Positions 41,202-49,050 of a stretch of 64,000 bases of DNA are shown one piece after another. Below the pieces are notes generated by a model. The model ran no database searches. It was not told the origin of the DNA and was given only the letters and a program-made list of their open reading frames with translations. The position numbers and the translations under genes were made by a program. This DNA comes from Micrococcus sp. GTDB lineage: Bacteria; Actinomycetota; Actinomycetes; Actinomycetales; Micrococcaceae. How positions within the stretch are numbered: position 1 is the stretch's first letter; every line of letters begins with the position of its first letter. The stretch lies in the NCBI GenBank assembly GCA_029961105.1, contig JASBVO010000003.1:62001-126000 (forward strand), in the 5' to 3' direction.

Positions 41202-42524
41202 TCAGAGGACCATCGCGGCGATGATCCCGCCGAAGAACAACGGGATGTTGAAGTGCAGGAACGTGGGCACGCAGGTGTCCCAGATGTGGTGGTGCTGGCC
41301 GTCCACGTTCAGCCCCGAGGTCGGGCCGAGGGTGCTGTCCGAGGCCGGTGAGCCGGCGTCGCCGATGGCCCCGGCGGCGCCCACCAGGGCCGCGGTGGCC
41401 AGCGGGCTGAACCCGACGGCGGCGCACAGCGGCACGAAGATCGCCGCCAGGATCGGGACGGTGCCGAAGGAGGAGCCGATGCCCATGGTCACCAGCAGGC
41501 CGACGACCATCATGACGACCGCCGCCAGCAGCCTGCTGTCCCCGATCCAGCCCGATGCCGCGGCCACGAGGTCGTCCACGGCCCCGGTCTCGGTCAGCAC
41601 CGTCGAATAGCCGGAGGCCACCAGCATGATGAAGGCGATGGTGCCCATCATGGTCACGCCACCGTTGGCCAGCTCGTCGGAGGTGCGCCAGCGCTCCCCG
41701 CGGAACAGGAAGATCACCAGGACGCCGCCCAGCGCCGCGATCACCAGCGAGCCGAAGACGACCTGCAGCACCAGGGTGACCGCCAGGCCGATGAGCACCA
41801 CGACGTGCCGGCGGGTCCAGCCCTCCGAGTCCACGGAGGGATCCGGGGAACCGAAGACCGGGGTGGTCAGGTCACCGGTGGCGTCCCGGTACTCCCGCGG
41901 GCGGCGGTAGCTGACCAGGACGGCGATGACCAGGCCGATCACCATGGAGCCGACCGGGATGGCCATGGCCAGCGGGATCTGCCCGAGCTCGACCGGCATC
42001 CCGTACTTGGCCATCTCGTCCAGGATGATGTTCTGGAAGATCAGCCCGAACCCCAGCGGCACGAGCATGTAGGGAGCCTTGAGCCCGAAGGTCAGCGCCG
42101 TGGCCACGGCCCGCCGGTCCATCCTCATCCGGTTGAACACGTGCAGCAGCGGCGGGATGAGGATCGGGATGAAGGCGATGTGGACGGGGACGACGTTCTG
42201 GGAAAGGCAGGCCAGACCCGCGATGGCGAACAGGGTCGTGGCCCGCCGGCCCTGCATGAGGGGCAGGATCCGGCGGATGAGCTTCTGGGTGATCCCGGAC
42301 CGGGCCACCATGACCGAGAGGATGCCCAGCAGGATGTAGCTCAGGGCGGTCTCCCCCTGCCCGCCCAGCCCCCCGACCAGCGTGGAGACGGTCTCCTCCA
42401 CGCTGAAGCCGCCGAGCAGCCCGGCCACCAGGGCGGCGATGAGCAGGGCGACGATGACGTTGACGCGGGCCAGACTCAGTGCGGCGAGCACGAGCACGGA
42501 CACGACGACGGGATTCAGCAGCAC
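41202..42524 (-). CDS. Na+/H+ antiporter NhaC/YuiF-like family transporter
   Basis: About 440 residues with ten to twelve hydrophobic helices. LSLARVNVIVALLIAALVAGLL and GDAGSPASDSTLGPTSGLN, SQNVVPVHIAFIPILIPPL are typical of the NhaC-like ion transporter family, of which some members (YuiF) are proposed amino-acid transporters. The start is uncertain: GTG 42524 has GAGG 9-12 bases upstream and fits family N-termini. The longer open frame contains a run of Arg-Pro repeats encoded by the 12-bp tandem repeat and is unlikely to be translated. Confidence 0.75.
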   Translation of the reverse strand: MLLNPVVVSVLVLAALSLARVNVIVALLIAALVAGLLGGFSVEETVSTLVGGLGGQGETALSYILLGILSVMVARSGITQKLIRRILPLMQGRRATTLFAIAGLACLSQNVVPVHIAFIPILIPPLLHVFNRMRMDRRAVATALTFGLKAPYMLVPLGFGLIFQNIILDEMAKYGMPVELGQIPLAMAIPVGSMVIGLVIAVLVSYRRPREYRDATGDLTTPVFGSPDPSVDSEGWTRRHVVVLIGLAVTLVLQVVFGSLVIAALGGVLVIFLFRGERWRTSDELANGGVTMMGTIAFIMLVASGYSTVLTETGAVDDLVAAASGWIGDSRLLAAVVMMVVGLLVTMGIGSSFGTVPILAAIFVPLCAAVGFSPLATAALVGAAGAIGDAGSPASDSTLGPTSGLNVDGQHHHIWDTCVPTFLHFNIPLFFGGIIAAMVL

Positions 42525-42805
42525 AGCGGGGATGACCTCGATCTTCGGTGGCGCGGGCGGTGTCAAGGCGCGTCCGCGCCCCGAAGAGTGTAGCCGGTGG
42601 CGGTCCGATCGGCTCAGGCGAGGGGCTCGTGGGAACGTGCTCCGCCCGAGGCCTGGACGGGGCCGTGGGCGGGGCCGTGGACGGGGCCGTGGGCGGCAGT
42701 CACCTCGTCCGGCGCACGCCAGCATGGCCGCCCGGCGAGCATCCGTAGCAGGTTGGTCCATCCATGGCTAGCGTATGGGCCACACGGAGCGGAAGGCGGC
42801 GTGGG
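42525..42805. promoter_or_regulatory. 281-bp divergent region between antiporter and P450 genes
   Basis: No gene seen. It carries a GC-rich tandem repeat (42655-42699) and the leaders of both genes. No clear promoter hexamers could be read. Confidence 0.5.
42655..42699. repeat. 12-bp tandem repeat upstream of the P450 gene
   Basis: Units alternate GGACGGGGCCGT and GGGCGGGGCCGT, starting at 42655, 42667, 42679 with a partial fourth at 42691. It is a minisatellite of three full units and a partial fourth, and could change length by slippage. Confidence 0.75.
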
Positions 42806-44011
42806 ATGACTGAGCCTCCGGCAGTGATGCCGCTGCACATGCGGCGGGAGCAGTTCGACCCGGTCGAGGAGCTCGGCCGGCTGCGCGACGACGGCGTGGT
42901 GAGCCGGGTCGACACGGGCCTGGGGATCTCGGGCTACCTGGTCACCCGGTACGACGACGTCCGGACGGTGCTGTCCGACCCCGCCCGGTTCAGCAACGCC
43001 GACCAGCGCTCCTTCGCGCTGCCGGATGACCATGATGTGAGCCCCGAGGAACTGGCCCAGATACGGGCGGGTCAATTGCTTGCCCTCGACCCGCCGGAAC
43101 ACACCCGGCTACGGCACATGCTCACTCCCGAGTTCACCGCCCGCCGGATACGCCGGCTGGAACCGCGGATTGTCGAGATCGTCGAACAGCACCTCGACGC
43201 ACTGGAAGGGACCGGCGCGCCGGCGGACCTCGTCGCGGGCTTCGCGCTGCCCATCCCCTCTCTGGTCATCTGTGAGCTCCTGGGGGTGCCCTTCGAGGAC
43301 CGGGCGGAGTTCCAGCACCGCACGGAACGCCAGATCGACATCTCCGCCCCGCCCGAGGAACGGCGCAGGCTCGCCCGGGAGGGACACGGATACATGGCCC
43401 GGCTGGTCGCCCGGGCCCAGGCCGCACCGGGCGAGGACATGCTCGGCATGCTCGTGCGTGAGCACGGTGACGAGTTGGAGACCGAGGAGCTCGTCGGCGT
43501 CGCCAACCTGTTGCTGATCGCCGGGCACGAGACCACCTCCAACATGCTGGGGCTGGGGACGCTGGCCCTGCTGCGGCACCCCGAACAGCTGGCGCTGGTG
43601 CGCGAGGAACCCGCGATGGTCGGCCCGGCCATCGAGGAGCTGCTGCGCTGGCTGAGCATCGTCCACGCCGGCATCCCCCGGGTCACGACCACCGAGGTCG
43701 CGATCGCCGGCCACACCATCCCGGCGGGAGAGCTGGTGGTGTGCGCGCTGCCCGCGGCCAATCGCGACCCGGCCCTGGTCGATGACCCGGACCGGCTGGA
43801 CATCACCCGCGGCGCTCCGGGACACCTCGCCTTCGGGCACGGGGTACACCACTGCCTTGGCGCCCCGCTGGCCCGGATGGAGATGCGCATCGCGTTCCCG
43901 GCCCTGCTGCGGCGCTTCCCGCGGTTGACCCTGGCCATCCCGCCCGATGAGATCGACTTCCGCGCGTCCCACATGGTCTACGGGCTGCACGCGCTCCCGG
44001 TGACCTGGTGA
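42806..44011 (+). CDS. cytochrome P450
   Basis: 401 residues from the ATG at 42806. The haem-binding loop is FGHGVHHCLGAPLAR with Cys350 as the axial ligand. The I-helix is LLIAGHETTSNML (the acid-alcohol-type pair is Glu-Thr), and the K-helix ExxR is EELLR. The N-terminus lacks a membrane anchor, so it is a soluble class I enzyme, similar to the CYP105/CYP107 type. No ferredoxin or ferredoxin reductase gene lies beside it, so electron partners must be elsewhere. The substrate is unknown. Confidence 0.92.
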   Translation: MTEPPAVMPLHMRREQFDPVEELGRLRDDGVVSRVDTGLGISGYLVTRYDDVRTVLSDPARFSNADQRSFALPDDHDVSPEELAQIRAGQLLALDPPEHTRLRHMLTPEFTARRIRRLEPRIVEIVEQHLDALEGTGAPADLVAGFALPIPSLVICELLGVPFEDRAEFQHRTERQIDISAPPEERRRLAREGHGYMARLVARAQAAPGEDMLGMLVREHGDELETEELVGVANLLLIAGHETTSNMLGLGTLALLRHPEQLALVREEPAMVGPAIEELLRWLSIVHAGIPRVTTTEVAIAGHTIPAGELVVCALPAANRDPALVDDPDRLDITRGAPGHLAFGHGVHHCLGAPLARMEMRIAFPALLRRFPRLTLAIPPDEIDFRASHMVYGLHALPVTW

Positions 44012-44057
44012 GTGAGCCGGCGAGCGTGACCGGCCGCACCACCCGGTAACCGGCCGG

Positions 44058-44090
44058 GCAGGCCGGCACGCGACATGCCGGCGTGCCTGC
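44058..44090. terminator. hairpin between convergent P450 and ABM-like genes
   Basis: GCCGGCA (44062-44068) and TGCCGGC (44076-44082) pair around a 7-nt loop and are bordered by GCAG and CTGC. Bidirectional terminator candidate. Confidence 0.5.
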
Positions 44091-44137
44091 ACCGCAGGAG
44101 GGAAGCGCCACGTGCCGTCGGGAGAGGGACGGCGGAG

Positions 44138-44440
44138 CTAGCCCGTCAGGTCGATGTCCTCCACGACGTCGAGGTTGCGGAACGTGGGCTCCCCGTCGAC
44201 GAGCTCGGCCATCCTGCGCGCGAACTCCTGGGTCTCCGGGAGCTGGGAGTTCTCCATCGCCGACTCGTAGGAGTCGAAGAACACGATCTGGCAGTAGCGG
44301 TTGGGGTCCTCGCGGTGCCTTGTGTTCAGGGCGCGGCGGGCCGTGCGCTTCCCCTGCCCGGCCTGCTGCCACTCCGCGATGATCCCGTCCACCTCGTCCG
44401 GCCTTGAGGTGGTGTATTCGACCAGTTGGATGAACGCCAT
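44138..44440 (-). CDS. dimeric alpha/beta-barrel (ABM-like) protein
   Basis: 100 residues. FIQLVEYTTSRPDEVDGIIAEWQQ, YCQIVFFDSYESAMENSQLPETQEFARRM and the final strand follow the antibiotic-biosynthesis-monooxygenase-like ferredoxin fold. Catalytic residues are not defined for this group, so enzymatic activity is unproven. It is convergent with the P450 gene and divergent from the NAD operon. Its RBS GGAGAG lies upstream of the ATG at 44440. Confidence 0.6.
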   Translation of the reverse strand: MAFIQLVEYTTSRPDEVDGIIAEWQQAGQGKRTARRALNTRHREDPNRYCQIVFFDSYESAMENSQLPETQEFARRMAELVDGEPTFRNLDVVEDIDLTG

Positions 44441-44561
44441 GACGCACTCTCCTTCGCAGTGATCCCCTTCAGGCTAGGCCCGCGGGACGGGAGCGTGAAC
44501 CCTTCGGCTCCGCAACAGTCTCCTCTTCAAGTCACCGTGACTGTAAGATGGATCTCATCAA

Positions 44562-44584
44562 CTTAGGGTCATTCAGACCTTAAG
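44562..44584. promoter_or_regulatory. candidate NdnR/NrtR operator for the NAD operon
   Basis: Arms CTTAGGGTC and GACCTTAAG are inverted with one mismatch around ATTCA. It lies 20 bp before the regulator's start codon and so is well placed for autorepression of the ndnR-nadA-nadC-nadS operon. The motif is inferred from symmetry; I cannot compare it with the published NdnR site. Confidence 0.55.
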
Positions 44585-44603
44585 GCGACTGAGGGGAGTC
44601 CCG

Positions 44604-45311
44604 GTGGAGCAGCACGAGGCGAGACTGGCAGTGTCCACTGTCATCTTCGCGCTGCGGTCCGACGAGGACTCGGCGCCGGCGCTGTGGACGCCGTTCGTGC
44701 GCCGCACCCGGGACCCCTACCTGGACCAGTGGGCCCTGCCGGGAGGCTGGCTGCCGGACGCCGAACCGCTGGAGGAGGCCGCGGCCCGGACCCTTGCCGA
44801 GACCACCGGCCTGCGGCCCAGCTACCTCGAACAGCTCTACACCTTCGGCGCCGTGGACCGCTCCCCCACCGGCCGGGTCATCTCCGTCGTCTACTGGGCG
44901 CTGGTGCGCTCGGACGAGGTGACCGGAGCCGTCGTGGGGAACAACGTGCAGTGGTTCCCCGCCGATGACCTGCCCGCGCTGGCCTTCGATCACAACGCGA
45001 TCGTGGACTACGCCCTGCAGCGGCTGCGCACCAAGGTCGAGTACGCGCACATCGCCCACACCCTCCTGGGCGAGACCTTCACCCTGGCCCAGCTCCGCGC
45101 GGTCCACGAGGCCGTCCGAGGCCAGCCCCTGGACCCGGCGAACTTCCGCCGCTCCGTCACCGCCTCGAGCGAGATCGTCGAGACCGGCGAGCGCCTGGCG
45201 GGCACCCCGCACCGGCCGCCCAAGCTGTACCGCTACCGGCAGTTCACCGCGGGCAGCACCGACCGCACCCCCGACCCCACCCCCACCGAGCAGACAAGGA
45301 CGCTCCCGTGA
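44604..45311 (+). CDS. ndnR: NrtR/NdnR-type Nudix-related transcriptional repressor of NAD synthesis
   Basis: 235 residues from GTG 44604 (GAGGGGA, 6 bp spacing). Residues 1-150 form a Nudix domain, but the Nudix box at 48-70 reads G-x5-E-x7-R-T-L-A-E-T, so two of the usual Glu residues are lost, as expected in regulators that bind but do not hydrolyse ADP-ribose-type ligands. Residues 150-215 form the winged helix (FTLAQLRAVHEAV, RRSVTASSEIVETGE). In Corynebacterium, NdnR represses ndnR-nadA-nadC-nadS; the gene order here is the same. It ends with a GTGA overlap to nadA. Confidence 0.88.
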   Translation: MEQHEARLAVSTVIFALRSDEDSAPALWTPFVRRTRDPYLDQWALPGGWLPDAEPLEEAAARTLAETTGLRPSYLEQLYTFGAVDRSPTGRVISVVYWALVRSDEVTGAVVGNNVQWFPADDLPALAFDHNAIVDYALQRLRTKVEYAHIAHTLLGETFTLAQLRAVHEAVRGQPLDPANFRRSVTASSEIVETGERLAGTPHRPPKLYRYRQFTAGSTDRTPDPTPTEQTRTLP

Positions 45312-46777
45312 CCACCACCACCCACTCCCCCGGTATCACGCCCGGCATCACGACCCCGGACGCGGCGGGCCCCGGCAACCCCACGCGGGCCGCCGCCTCC
45401 GTGCACCGCACCCTGGATCTCATCGCGGCCGGTTCTGCGCGCGGCTCCTCCTGCTCCCCGGACCTGACGGCCGGACCCTGGACCTTCGACGCCGGCGCTC
45501 CCGGCTACGGCCCCGGCGCCTCCCAGCAGGACGTGATCCCCGCCGGCTCGCCCCGTCAGGGCGCGCTCCCGGCCCAGTACCAGCAGGCCTCCGACGACGA
45601 ACTGCACGAGCGGATCCGCGCCGCCAAGGAGACCCTGGGCGAGCGCGTCGTGGTGCTCGGCCACTTCTACCAGCGCGACGAAGTGGTGGCCCACGCCGAC
45701 TTCGTGGGCGACTCCTTCCAGCTCGCCAAGGCCGCCAGGACCCGCCCGCAGGCCGAGGCCATCGTCTTCTGCGGCGTGCACTTCATGGCCGAGACGGCGG
45801 ACCTGCTTTCCACCGAGGACCAGGCGGTCATCCTGCCGAACCTGGCGGCCGGCTGCTCCATGGCGGACATGGCGGACCTGGACTCGGTCACCGACTGCTG
45901 GGAGCAGCTCGAGGAGCTGTATGGCACCGCACCCGGCGACGACGGCCGGGCCCCGGTCATCCCCGTCACCTACATGAACAGCTCGGCCGCCCTGAAGGGC
46001 TTCGTCGGGGAGCACGGCGGGATCGTCTGCACCTCCTCCAACGCCTCCTCCGTCCTGGAGTGGGCCTTCGAGCGCGGCCAGCGGGTGCTGTTCTTCCCGG
46101 ACCAGCACCTGGGCCGCAACACCGCCAAGGCCATGGGCATTCCGCTGGAGCAGATGCCGCTGTGGAACCCGCGCAAGCCCCTCGGCGGGAACACCGAGGA
46201 GGAGCTGGAGCAGGCGAAGGTGCTGTTGTGGCACGGCTTCTGCTCCGTGCACCGCCGCTTCACGGTGGACCAGATCGACCGGGCCCGCGCCGAGCACCCG
46301 GACGTCCACGTGATCGTGCACCCGGAGTGCCCCATGCCCGTGGTGGACGCCGCGGACTCCGCCGGCTCGACCGACTTCATCGTCAAGGCCATCCAGGCCG
46401 CGCCCGCCGGTTCCACCTTCGCGATCGGCACCGAGATCAACCTCGTCCAGCGCCTGGCGGCCCAGTACCCACAGCACACCATCTTCTGCCTGGACCCGGT
46501 CATCTGCCCCTGCTCCACCATGTACCGCATCCACCCCGGCTACCTCGCCTGGGTGCTCGAGTCGCTCGTGGCCGGTGAGGTGGTCAACCGCATCCAGGTG
46601 CCCGCCGACGTCGCCGGCCCGGCGCGCGACGCCCTGGAACGCATGCTCACCGTCGTGCCCGCCGCCCGTCCGGTCCCGACGCCGGCCGTCGCGAACGCCG
46701 GCGGCGCCGCTCCCGGCGCCGTGCCGGTCACGGCGGCACCGACCACGGGGGCGCCGACCAACGGGACGACGCGATGA
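45308..46777 (+). CDS. nadA: quinolinate synthase
   Basis: 489 residues from a GTG that overlaps the ndnR stop. It condenses iminoaspartate with dihydroxyacetone phosphate to quinolinate and needs a [4Fe-4S] cluster. Signature segments include LGHFYQRDEVVAHADFVGDSFQLAK, CGVHFMAETADLL, YMNSSAALKGFVGEHGGIVCTSSNA, a HPECP motif and the C-terminal CLDPVICPCSTMYRIHPGYL that provides a cluster Cys. A first block of about 85 residues and an Ala/Pro-rich tail are extra to the usual core. nadC overlaps it by 4 bases. Confidence 0.93.
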   Translation: MTTTTHSPGITPGITTPDAAGPGNPTRAAASVHRTLDLIAAGSARGSSCSPDLTAGPWTFDAGAPGYGPGASQQDVIPAGSPRQGALPAQYQQASDDELHERIRAAKETLGERVVVLGHFYQRDEVVAHADFVGDSFQLAKAARTRPQAEAIVFCGVHFMAETADLLSTEDQAVILPNLAAGCSMADMADLDSVTDCWEQLEELYGTAPGDDGRAPVIPVTYMNSSAALKGFVGEHGGIVCTSSNASSVLEWAFERGQRVLFFPDQHLGRNTAKAMGIPLEQMPLWNPRKPLGGNTEEELEQAKVLLWHGFCSVHRRFTVDQIDRARAEHPDVHVIVHPECPMPVVDAADSAGSTDFIVKAIQAAPAGSTFAIGTEINLVQRLAAQYPQHTIFCLDPVICPCSTMYRIHPGYLAWVLESLVAGEVVNRIQVPADVAGPARDALERMLTVVPAARPVPTPAVANAGGAAPGAVPVTAAPTTGAPTNGTTR

Positions 46778-47640
46778 GCGCCTGGGCGCAGCCCGTGCGC
46801 CGCGACCACATCGAGCGGATCGTGGCCGCCGCTCTGGAGGAAGACGCCCCCTGGGGCGACCTCACCTCGGAGGCGCTCGTGCCGGCGTCGGCCACGGGGA
46901 CCGCGCAACTGGTGGCCCGCGAGCCCGGCGTGCTCAGCGGCACCGCGGCCTTCACCGCCGCGTTCCGGCTCGTGGACCCGGAGCTGGCGGTCACCACCTG
47001 GGTCCAGGACGGGGCGGCGTTCGAGGCCGGCACGGTCCTGGCCGAGGTGTCCGGCTCCGCACGCGGGATCCTCCGGGCCGAGCGGGTCGGGCTGAACCTC
47101 GTCCAGCGGATGTCCGGCATCGCCACCGAGACCTCACGCTACGTGGCGGCCGTGGCCGGGACCCCCGCGCGGATCGTCGACACCCGCAAGACCACCCCGG
47201 GCCTGCGCGTCCTGGAGCGCCAGGCGGTGCGCGACGGCGGCGGCCACAACCACCGCCACTCCCTCTCGGACGCGGTGATGGCCAAGGACAACCACCTGGC
47301 CTTCCTGGCCGGGGCCGGCCTCACCCTGACGGAGGCACTGGTCCGGGCCCGGCACCTGCTGCCCCACACCACGCACCTGGAGGTGGAGGTGGACCGGCTG
47401 GAGCAGATCCCGGAGGTCCTGGCCGCCGGCGTGGACACGATCATGCTGGACAACTTCACCCTGGACGAGCTGCGCGAGGGCGTGGATCTGATCGGCGACC
47501 GGGCGATCGTGGAGGCCAGCGGCGGCGTCAGCCTGGACACGGTCGGGGACATCGCCGCCACCGGAGTGGATGTCATCTCCGTGGGCGCGCTGACGCACAG
47601 CGTGCGGTCCCTGGACCTGGGCCTGGACGTGGGAACGTGA
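46774..47640 (+). CDS. nadC: nicotinate-nucleotide diphosphorylase (quinolinate phosphoribosyltransferase)
   Basis: 288 residues from an ATG that overlaps the nadA stop (ATGA). It converts quinolinate and PRPP to nicotinate mononucleotide and CO2. Motifs: RRDHIERIVAAALEEDAPWGDLTS, the active-site RIVDTRKTTPGLRVLERQAVRDGGGHNHRHSLSDAVMAKDNHL, and C-terminal EASGGVSLDTVGDIAATGVDVISVG that binds phosphate. The length is normal. It is coupled to nadA upstream and nadS downstream, with no nadB between. Confidence 0.94.
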   Translation: MSAWAQPVRRDHIERIVAAALEEDAPWGDLTSEALVPASATGTAQLVAREPGVLSGTAAFTAAFRLVDPELAVTTWVQDGAAFEAGTVLAEVSGSARGILRAERVGLNLVQRMSGIATETSRYVAAVAGTPARIVDTRKTTPGLRVLERQAVRDGGGHNHRHSLSDAVMAKDNHLAFLAGAGLTLTEALVRARHLLPHTTHLEVEVDRLEQIPEVLAAGVDTIMLDNFTLDELREGVDLIGDRAIVEASGGVSLDTVGDIAATGVDVISVGALTHSVRSLDLGLDVGT

Positions 47641-48785
47641 TCTACCTCGACCATGCCGCCACCTCCCCCGTGCGGCGCGAGGCGCTGGAGGCCATGTGGC
47701 CCTACCTCACCGGCGACTTCGGCAACCCCTCCAGCCACCACAGCCTGGGCGAGTCCGCCGCGGCCGGGCTGGAGGCGGCCCGGAGGACCGTGGCCGGGGT
47801 GCTCGGGGGACGCGCGGCCGGCGTCGTGTTCACCGGCAGCGGCACGGAGGCGGACAACCTCGCGGTCAAGGGCATCGCCCTGGGCGCCCCGCGCGGCCGG
47901 CACCTCATCACCACCACGCTGGAGCACGAGGCGGTGCTGGCCTCGGTGGACCACCTGGTCCGCGTCCACGGCTTCACGGCGGACCACCTCACCCCGGACG
48001 AGCACGGCCTGGTCTCCCCGGACGAGCTGGCCGCCCTCATCCGCCCGGACACGGCGCTGGTCTCCGTGCAGTACGCCAACAACGAGATCGGCACCGTCCA
48101 GCCGGTCGCCGAGCTGGCCGCGGTGGCGCGTCGGCACCGGGTGCCCTTCCACACCGACGCCGTGCAGGCGGCCGGCTGGCTGGACCTGGACGTGGAGGCG
48201 CTCGGGGTGGACGCCCTGAGCCTGTCCGGGCACAAGGTCGGGGCTCCCAAGGGCGTCGGCGTGCTCTGGGCCCGCAGCCGGCTGGCCCTGGAACCGGTCG
48301 TCCACGGCGGCGGTCAGGAGCGCGGCCGGCGCAGCGGCACCGAGAACGTGGCCGGTGCCGTGGCCCTGGCCACCGCGCTGGCGGCCGCCGAGGCCGAGCG
48401 GGCCGACGTCGCGCCCCGGGTGCGCGCCCTACGGGATCTGTTCATCGGGCAGGTACTGGGCGCGGTGCCCAGCGCCCGGCTGACCGGACACCCGCAGTGG
48501 CGGCTGCCGGGGACGGCGTCGTTCGTCTTCGCCGGGACGCACGGGGAGGCCGTGCTGCTGGAACTCGAGCGGCGCGGGGTCATCTGCTCCTCCGGGTCCG
48601 CCTGTGCGGCCGGCTCGGACGAGCCGTCCCACGTGCTCACGGCGCTGGGAATGCCCGCAGCGCTGGCGAAGACGGCGGTGCGGTTCACCTTCGGCCCCGA
48701 GTCCACGGACCGGGAGGCCACGCTGGCGGCCGAGGCCGTGCGGGATGCCGTGGCGGCGGTGCAGGGCCTGCAGCGGACGGGGTGA
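47637..48785 (+). CDS. nadS: cysteine desulfurase, NadS-type
   Basis: 382 residues from GTG 47637, overlapping the nadC stop. A NifS/IscS-like PLP enzyme: VIYLDHAATSPVRREAL at the N-terminus, the PLP lysine in SLSGHKVGAPKG and the active-site Cys in ICSSGSACAAGS. In actinobacterial nad operons such a gene is thought to build or repair the NadA iron-sulfur cluster. Its place directly after nadC supports that role. It is the last gene of the operon, followed by a hairpin. Confidence 0.9.
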   Translation: MIYLDHAATSPVRREALEAMWPYLTGDFGNPSSHHSLGESAAAGLEAARRTVAGVLGGRAAGVVFTGSGTEADNLAVKGIALGAPRGRHLITTTLEHEAVLASVDHLVRVHGFTADHLTPDEHGLVSPDELAALIRPDTALVSVQYANNEIGTVQPVAELAAVARRHRVPFHTDAVQAAGWLDLDVEALGVDALSLSGHKVGAPKGVGVLWARSRLALEPVVHGGGQERGRRSGTENVAGAVALATALAAAEAERADVAPRVRALRDLFIGQVLGAVPSARLTGHPQWRLPGTASFVFAGTHGEAVLLELERRGVICSSGSACAAGSDEPSHVLTALGMPAALAKTAVRFTFGPESTDREATLAAEAVRDAVAAVQGLQRTG

Positions 48786-48794
48786 TCCGGGGCA

Positions 48795-48824
48795 CCGGCC
48801 GCTGCGGGACCAGCCTGCGGCCGG
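48795..48824 (+). terminator. hairpin at the end of the NAD operon
   Basis: CCGGCCGC (48795-48802) and GCGGCCGG (48817-48824) pair; an inner GCTG/CAGC alternative exists. It lies 10 bp past the nadS stop. Terminator candidate without a T-run. Confidence 0.5.
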
Positions 48825-48982
48825 GCCCGCCCCGTCCCTGACATCGGGCCGGGACACGCCCGCCGACCGGCCTGACGAGGCCCGGTCCGAGACCGCACGT
48901 CAGGCGGGGAAATCCCGGCCACCGGCCTGCCGGGCACCCGCCGTGGCCCGCTTCCTTTCTCACCCAGTGGGATATGGTGATT

Positions 48983-49012
48983 GATCGTTCCTTGAGCCGT
49001 CAAGGACCGATC
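48983..49012. promoter_or_regulatory. 30-bp inverted repeat upstream of betT, candidate repressor operator
   Basis: Arms GATCGTTCCTTGA and TCAAGGACCGATC match at 12 of 13 positions around GCCG, about 40 bp before the betT start. Just upstream is GATATGGT, a possible -10. A repressor bound here would block transcription of the choline operon. No betI-like regulator is encoded next to it. Confidence 0.6.
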
Positions 49013-49050
49013 GCGGCCCGTCAGGGGCCGCCCACGAGGAAGGATGCACT

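Noticed and set aside
42525-42761. A longer antiporter start giving an Arg-Pro-rich N-terminus
   Set aside because: The extension is encoded largely by a 12-bp minisatellite and lacks family similarity; a GTG at 42524 fits better.
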